64,000 nt of DNA from Acanthochlamys bracteata (taxonomy: Eukaryota; Streptophyta; Magnoliopsida; Pandanales; Velloziaceae): assembly GCA_019914995.1 (NCBI GenBank), contig CM034142.1, forward strand, positions 4,173,031 through 4,237,030, in the 5' to 3' direction. The notes under the pieces were generated by a model, which had not been told where the DNA came from, made no database searches, and saw only the letters and a program-made list of their open reading frames with translations. The translations under genes were made by a program, and so were the position numbers. Shown here piece after piece: positions 57,847 through 64,000 of the stretch. The first letter of the stretch is position 1; each line of letters starts with the position of its first letter.

Positions 57847-58925
57847 CACTACTACATAAAAGATAATTATAGAATGAAAATTACCGACTAAAAGTTTTTA
57901 GTAGGTAATTTTGTAGTATACCGATTGAACAAAAATCAGTCGGCAATTCATATAAATTTATCGACTGATATATAACTCGGTCATTACTTTAAGGATATCA
58001 CCGACTGATATAAAGTCAGTCGGTAAATGTTTTGACAAATTACCAACTAAGTAAGTATTCAGTCGGTAACTTACCGACTGAATGTTTCTTCAATCGGCAA
58101 ACTGTCTTATAATGAACTCGATTGGGTTCATTTTCTTCCCACGCTGCCTTAGTTAGGTCTTTCCCGGAGCCGTTCTCTTGCCGCTGATCGGTGATCTACT
58201 TGAGAAATCCCGCTTCATCTCGCCGGATTTGCTTCCGTTTGATGCTAAAGAAGAAATTTCAAAGAAAGTTAGGAAGCTCTCGTTCTGCCGGTGTGAGATC
58301 GAGCTGCTCCAACTCGCCAGCCGGCCTGATCCTATTCGGCGCTTGTTTGCTGGTGAGCTTCCCTCCCGTATGTTCTCCTATTTTTCCGACAGTGACTGGG
58401 TTTGTTTTTTGGCTACAACTCACTTGTTTGCCGGCAGAAATGGGTTCTCCTGTATGTTCGGTTGCCAGCAGAAACTTCTTCCCGTTTATAGTTATTCCGA
58501 TCTCATTGTTTTTGAAAAGAGTCGGCATTAGAAATTTTCATAAAGCAGTAGCCGTAGAATTTCAAATTAAGCTAAAATTAAGGTCGGTGAAGCTGTTGAA
58601 CTGAGAGCTTGGTGGTAGCTGTTAAGCTGTTATGCTTTTACTATCAATAGCTTTTCCATGATTTTATGATAATTGTGGTAATTTTGTTTGCATCAGTGGA
58701 TGGATGTACTAATACACCTGGTATTTTTGTTTGCACCAGTGGATGGATGTACTAATAAACTATATTCATATACACATGATAGCAGCTGAATGTGTTTACT
58801 TGAGTTCATATACTGTCAGAGCAGAAACTGCAAACACCAGTATGTTATAGAGAAAGGATCAAAATAGTGACATTGTAATGAATCATAGAATAAGAAGCAG
58901 GAAATCCTTACAGATATAGCAACTA

Positions 58926-58981
58926 GCATTAACTTTAAAGCTTGCTTCCTTGGGATCTTTGCTCTTTGCTTATTAACTTAT
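58926..58981 (+). repeat. direct repeat, partner at 61616-61681
   Basis: AACTTTAAAGCTTGCTTCCT and TGGGATCTTTGCTCTTTGCT recur at 61616-61681 with few differences. The similarity resumes after the solo LTR (TTATATTAATCC at 61485 and at 61677), so this is a roughly 195-bp tandem duplication of CACTA sequence whose first copy was later split by the LTR. Confidence 0.8.
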
Positions 58982-61477
58982 TGTAATATTTATAGTTTTA
59001 TGGGCTGCAGGAAGCTATTGTAAAAATTAGAGGCTCCAACATGCAATGTCCAACTCTTTTTATTTTTCCTTCATCTTCCTCCTCACCTCTTCTGCCCGAA
59101 CCCATCAACCTCCTTATCTCCTGCGACAGCAGCTCTCTGCTGCCCTCTTCGGCGTGCGATCAAGCTCCCTCCGGCGGCAAGCACCACTTCTCCTCCTTCA
59201 GGCCTCATCTTCCTCCTCATCTTTTGCCATCCCACCTTCTTCAAACTTCACCGTTCGGTTAGCAATTAGGGTTTTCGACGGACCTCTTCGCCGGTGATCC
59301 GACCACGGTAAGCAGTCAAAATTCATATCCTTAGCTTGGCAAACCGTTTCTCTTTATCAATTGGATTAAATTTTCGGTTTGAGGGTGAAGTTGCTTCGCC
59401 GGACGGAAGAATTGATATATTTTTTAATTTTCGGTTGTCGGCGTGCATTTGACTCAATAGCGTTTTCCTTTGAGCTTAGTGTTGCTTGTCCTCGCAGCGG
59501 CTTAATTTTCTTCTCCGACGATTCATTTCCGTCCAACACTGTTCATCGCCGGAATCCGGCGAACTTGATTAGGTGAGTTAAAAATACTTGCATCGCGTAT
59601 TTGAAATTATTGTTAGATGAATTATTAATTCGTTTCGTTTAGGAAATCGTTGGATTGAAGATACGCGAGTTGTTTTCGATTCAAGTCGTTTCAGAATTCG
59701 ATCGTCTCTTTCGAGTCGGTAAGCTTGTTGGATTCATTAGCTTAATATTTATTGTGTAGTGGATAGGAAATTGAATAAGTTAAATGGATGAAATCCTGTA
59801 ATGGTCCGCCGTATGCTATTAAATCTTAGACTCAAATTTAGTTAGGTATTTATTTAAAGTATTTGATTTAGCTTTTGTTAGCGTGCTTGTTATTGAATAT
59901 GCGCGTATGCACATTAGGTGGTACGAGTGATTGAGTTGGGACTACATGTGACGGTTGATATAAATACTTGCTTGGACTACATGTGAGGGTTACCGTGCCA
60001 CTTTTTCTTCCTAAATTAACGTTAGGCTTTCGGCACAGGTAGCATTCACTTTGAAAATTCTGGCGTACTTTGCCATTCTCGTTATATATTATGATTTATT
60101 CTTCATGCTACATATGCCTATACATGGTTAGATTCATTTCACATCATGTTTATAGTTAGTACTAGCATGTTTGCATATTGTAGACTATGTGGCATAATTA
60201 TGAGAATATGTTATATACATGTCAATATTTTCCTTTCATATATGCATAAGTATAATCACGATAGCATTGAACGCATTCGGCATAGCATATTCATTGAGTG
60301 AAAACCTATTATGTTGCATCTACTTGTTAGGGACTGCATTGGTATGAGACAATGCAGAACCTAACAGGTACTATTATAACCTATTATATTATGTATGCTT
60401 GAATGAGATATTGATACGGTGGGTCCCAGGAGATACTGGGTATCGAAATATATGAATAGTCGATGGGTCGCAGGACATACTGGGCATCGAGTTATAAGAT
60501 ATGGATTGCCGGTGGATCCCAGGACATGGGCACCGAGCTGTGATGATATTGCTTGCCGGTGGATCGCAGGACAAACTGGGCACCGAGCTTGTTTGTGGTT
60601 TGATATATATAAAAGTATTACGTATGTATGCTTGCATGATATACCCGATAGCGTGATGTGAGTTGGAGATGTGATCTCACTCGATCGCCTATTTTGTATG
60701 ATTATTACACTTGATGCATCCGCATATATTATTACATATATTTGCTTGCATGGGTGTACTATGTATATGTATATATATTATAGCTTTGAGAGTGTCGCAT
60801 AACATTGTTTCATATTATTGTATATCTCTGCTAGGAACTGAGTCGGTATGGGATGATTCAGAACTTAGTAGCATCTGATATGATCTATCTTTGCATCTGC
60901 TTCATGTAAATAGTACTATAATGCCTACTTAATGCACTATCTAAATTGGGCATTCTATTATTTTACCTCACTGAGACTGGGCTCACCCTCTTTTCTTTTC
61001 TTTGGCTTCCCCCAGATAGGTCAGAAGCTAGCGGGCGCTGATTAGATTCGATATTACTGGACCGAGAGCGCACGGAGGGTATTTTATAAATCTTTTGGCA
61101 TGTAGTTAGCTCTGTAATCCTCGAAGGACGTTGACTTTTCTTGTACTTTATTGTATATAATATTGCTATGATACTTATTTTGGATTGTAATAGGTGTCGG
61201 TAGCTACCAGTAGCCATAGACATTTTTTGCTGATTTTAGTATTTATATGATTTTGTTTATTTTGTTCTGTTTTGTTGTTATTAAGTGATTTGCTGTGGTA
61301 CAGGTTTTCACTTGAAATTATAGGAAAGGTTTTACCGAAATTTTATTTTTTTTGGAGATATTTGGTGAACCGTTTATGATATTTTTGGGTTAGGATTACT
61401 AGATTGGGCCGAGTTTGGACCTTGTCTAGACTCGGTTTAGTCCAGTGCTGGTCAGGGTCTAGTTTTGAGTCTTGACA
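58982..61477 (+). mobile_element. solo LTR, copy C
   Basis: Begins TGTAATATTTATAG and ends GAGTCTTGACA. It is flanked by CTTAT and CTTAA, a near-match to a 5-bp duplication. At 2496 bp it is the longest of the three, and it has no internal retroelement region. It is inserted in the CACTA element and so is younger than that insertion. Confidence 0.8.
60413..60597 (+). repeat. four-unit tandem repeat inside solo LTR C
   Basis: Units of about 45 bp share GGTGGATCCCAGGACATACT followed by GGGCACCGAG. The last three units are closest to each other. Confidence 0.8.
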
Positions 61478-62100
61478 CTTAAATTATATTAATCCCTTAT
61501 GAAGTAATTCAATTCATTACTCTCTTTAGCTTGTCCATTGCATATTTCTTTTCTTTGCTTTTTTTTTTTTTTATTTTGGAAATATTTCTTTAATTAACTT
61601 GCTTAGTATATATATGCATTGGATTAACTTTAAAGCTTGCTTTCTTGGGATCTTTGCTCTTTGCTTCTGAACTTAACTTATATTAATCCATATTTAGGAA
61701 ACTTATTCTTGTTGTTCTTTTTCTTATTTTTTATTTGGATAGCTATGGGTGTTGAATTGAGCACTGTATAACTTAGTGTTTTGGACTTTAATTAGTATAG
61801 CTTAACATTTCATACAAGTATAAATTTAATGATTGTTGAGAATATTTACTGTACATGTTTTGACTTGGAGATTTAATAAGAACAAGAAGACATTTATTAC
61901 AAAGTGGACTCCTAATGTCATATCATATTATGAATTACATTATATATTTAGGAAGATTAAATTTTAATGCAAGATTAAATTCTCGTTATTTCTAGAAAAT
62001 TTTATACATCTTACGTATACAATAATTAATTTGTTAGTGTATAATTTTAAATAGTAGGACCAACTTTTAAAAATCTCTATGAAGAATGAATAAGAGTTAG

Positions 62101-62995
62101 ATGTATAATCCCGACAAATTGTCGGAGGAGTATACAGATGGAGTCTGCTCTTTCATACAATTTGCTAAATATCATTTACCGAATGTTGCTGAGATGCATT
62201 GTCCATGCCGACGCTGTTTGAATAGATATTTAAACACGCTCGAATCAGTGTACATGCATTTACTAGTGAATAGTTTTATGGCGTCTTACACGATATGGAA
62301 CCTTCATGGAGAAGTCACTCAACGAGGTAATCAGAGTCATAGTGCTTCTTTAGGTGAAAACCCGATGAGACTTGGTGAAGATGAAGAATATGACGAAATG
62401 TTTGAAATTTTGGAGGATATATGCAGGGGTGGTGTTGTGGATTTACAGATCCCTCAAGAACATGTAGAGGGTGAGACTCCTCACCCACTACGTGGTGAAG
62501 GGTCGGAGTTAGTTGCAGTATGTGATATTGATAAATATGATAAGTTGTTCGAAAATGTCGAGAAGCCATTATCGAGGGATGCACAATCTCAAAATTATCT
62601 TTCCTCGTAAAGTTGCTTCATGTTAAGGTGCTTAACCGTTGGAGCACCAAGGGCTTTAATATGCTGCTTAACCTTTTGAATGATGCTTTTCCAAAGGGCA
62701 TTTACTTCCTTCGTCCTACTATCAGTGTCGAAAGATTTTGAAGGATTTAAGCTTGGGATGTGAACCTATTGCTGTATGCGAGAATGATTGTATTCTTTTT
62801 AGAAAGGAGTTGATAAACGAGGAGAACTGCCCTGAATGTAATACATCTAGGTGGAAGGTTAGTGATGGCACCGGTAAGAAAGTTCCCAAAAAAGTTGTCT
62901 GTCATTTTTCATTAGTACCTAGATTACGACGATTTTATATGAGAATGCCTGGCATGATGGGTTTGATCTTATTCTGGTGGTTACTTGTGGATTAG
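62101..62995 (+). pseudogene. CACTA transposase remnant (transposase-associated domain plus part of the TNP2-like domain)
   Basis: The open part 62101-62610 (169 codons) starts MYNPDKLSEEYTDGV, followed by FIQFAKYHLPN, CPCRRCLN and SVYMHLLVNSFMASYTIWNL, the N-terminal transposase-associated zinc-binding domain of plant CACTA transposases. An acidic linker follows. After a frame change near 62575, typical TNP2-domain words continue in another frame (SKLSFLVKLLHVKVLNR, then LLNLLNDAFPKG), and after a stop near 62740, ENDCILFRKELINEENCPEC with TSRWKV (about 62780-62860) and the PRLRRFYMRM end. The catalytic remainder of the roughly 700-1000 aa protein is missing, so it cannot make an active transposase. 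It may once have served the shorter element at 19537, which has the same ends; that is an inference. Confidence 0.88.
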
Positions 62996-63858
62996 AGACA
63001 TGGATGTAATCATTTTTAGGTATCGGACAGAGTTGTCTCTTTTCATATACTATATACTTTGATTTTACTTTTTGTGTGTTGAGCTGTTAGGGATTGGACA
63101 ACTTGAAACCTTCTTATTATTGTGATCAAGAAATGATGATGCATGTATACTAAGCATTGGTGATCGTTTGAGAAATATTGTATTTTCTTTACATCAATTT
63201 TCTTTACCTCTTATGATTCCTTAGAATTTGTCAGATCATACTTCTCTGCATGTTCATAAATGGGCTTTTTCTTTTTCGCTGTTGGAAGCTGAGTTCCTCT
63301 ACTAAAGCTTTCATATTCTGCTAATGTACCTTAAGATTCTGCTTATTGTAATTTTTCGTGTTTCTTCATAAGCTGGGGCAAATGAGGATCTCCTGAATTT
63401 GTCACCTCGGGTACGACATCATAGCCCCGTAAGTGTTTCTTCTTTTTTCCAACATTTGAAACAACCTTAAGTTATATAGACATTTGCAAATGTTATTCTT
63501 ATGTGCAACATATCAATCTTGATAAGAGGCAGCATTTCTTGTAGTAATCATATGTTGTCTGTGTCATAACTACTAGAAATAGGAGAAATATTTGTTTATT
63601 TCAGTCTTCGCATGCCAAGTATTGCTTATGAAGGACAATACATGTCTTAGCACGGGAATATGTCCTCATTTTGGGTAAACTCCACTTATCACAAGTCTTC
63701 TGCATTGAAGGCCTTTTAAAACTATGTTGAAAAGTTTGACGATGGTGGAAAAATTGCCCGTATTGTTGAAGCAACTTTTGTTTGCTATGTTGTTTCATTC
63801 TATATGTAGGTAGTCTTACTCTTCAGCCTGTAACTTCCTCTTTTGTTTTTGTTTTCAG
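62996..63858 (+). other. unassigned stretch between transposase remnant and helicase exon
   Basis: Contains two exon-like pieces. At about 63378-63429, ANEDLLNLSPRVRHHSP runs into a good donor (GTAAGTG). At about 63725-63790, KFDDGGKIARIVEATFVCYV has protein-like composition. Neither was recognised. The 70 bases before 63859 are T-rich and end in CAG, as an intron end should. No upstream helicase exon is present. Confidence 0.4.
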
Positions 63859-63947
63859 ATCTATTCACTAGAGGAATTGATATCCAAGCACTCAATGTTG
63901 TCATCAACTTTGATTTTCCAAAAAACTCAGAAACATATCTGCACAGG
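63859..63947 (+). CDS. single exon of a DDX6/Dhh1-type DEAD-box RNA helicase (RH6/RH8/RH12-like), partial
   Basis: An 89-bp exon bounded by TTTTCAG and GGTATGG reads, from phase 1, (D)[18 protein letters not shown] then [11 protein letters not shown]. This is motif V (TRGIDI) and the approach to motif VI of the second RecA-like domain of DEAD-box helicases; the wording is that of the Dhh1/DDX6 group, which represses translation and promotes decapping in P-bodies. In plant members the exon before it encodes the C-terminal half of motif IV and a conserved CRNLVCT; no such sequence is found in the 900 bases upstream. The next exon (VGRSGRFGH) would lie beyond the window. It is either a real gene with a long upstream intron or a captured fragment near the CACTA element. 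Confidence 0.75.
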
Positions 63948-64000
63948 GTATGGATTTTAGTGAGGACTTCAATATTTTAAGTGCTTCAAGCTTTCTCTTA

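Larger units (their letters stand above)
57847..64000 (+). mobile_element. large CACTA (En/Spm-type) element, left end plus body; right end not in window
   Basis: The terminus CACTACTACATAAAAGA is followed by sub-terminal ACCGACTGA/CAGTCGGTAA words to about 58100, the same family as 19537-21965. A leader-like C/T-rich region follows (58160-58600). Transposase remnants lie at 62101-62995. A 2.5-kb solo LTR sits inside at 58982-61477. No right terminus or second sub-terminal block is seen before 64000, so the element may continue beyond the window or be truncated somewhere after 62995. The left target duplication would be CCA (57844-57846). Confidence 0.75.

Noticed and set aside
58178-58604. 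Overlapping frames of 117 and 137 codons in the left part of the large CACTA element
   Set aside because: C/T-rich leader-like sequence, no recognised domain, two frames equally open; probably the untranslated leader of the element.

Overview
This is a plant nuclear window, almost certainly from a eudicot. The evidence is AT-rich intergenic DNA, GT-AG introns of plant type, plant-only gene families (a xylan glucuronosyltransferase, a GT37 xyloglucan fucosyltransferase, a chloroplast DnaJ-type zinc-finger protein) and a dense, nested set of plant transposons. No tRNA, rRNA, CRISPR or prokaryotic signal was seen.

Host genes are few. (1) 9040-10390 (+) is a broken GT37 fucosyltransferase (FUT1-like) pseudogene. 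(2) 15076-18011 (+) is an apparently intact three-exon GT8 gene of the GUX family (575 aa), with a TATA box about 110 bp before the ATG. (3) 48075-54205 (-) is a three-exon gene for a plastid-targeted CXXCXGXG zinc-finger protein, most like SCO2/CYO1 (207 aa), with a 5-kb second intron carrying copia-derived DNA. (4) 63859-63947 (+) is a single exon of a DDX6/Dhh1-type DEAD-box helicase at the right edge, whose preceding exon is not found next to it.

Most of the rest is mobile DNA. A family of 2.3-2.5 kb LTRs without internal regions (solo LTRs) occurs at 698-3136 (-), 42136-44399 (+, perfect TTTGG duplication) and 58982-61477 (+), with a truncated relative at 6382-7230 (-). Each long copy carries a small internal tandem repeat of about 45-50 bp. 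A broken Ty1/copia element of SIRE/Maximus type (30540-39779) has two LTRs, a Met-tRNA primer site and several polypurine tracts. Older copia fragments lie at 39780-42135, 44400-46430, 50250-50950 and 57050-57846. A short LTR element (23041-24887) has an interior with a Tyr/Pro/Ser-rich 17-codon repeat. DNA transposons include a complete non-autonomous CACTA element (19537-21965, CAA duplication), a larger related CACTA element starting at 57847 with transposase remnants, a hAT-type MITE with a perfect 8-bp duplication (13485-14035), two Tourist-like MITEs with TTA duplications (5929-6223, 29718-29992) and two fold-back elements set among TA microsatellites (18589-19490).

The right end shows three layers: a decayed copia reverse-transcriptase region is interrupted by the CACTA element, which is itself interrupted by a solo LTR. 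At 29385-30490 a tandem array with a period of about 175 bp is interrupted by one Tourist MITE and abuts the SIRE-type element. No convincing new multi-gene system was found. The most unusual items are the short LTR element with the 17-codon repeat, the 175-bp array, and the isolated helicase exon beside CACTA transposase remnants.
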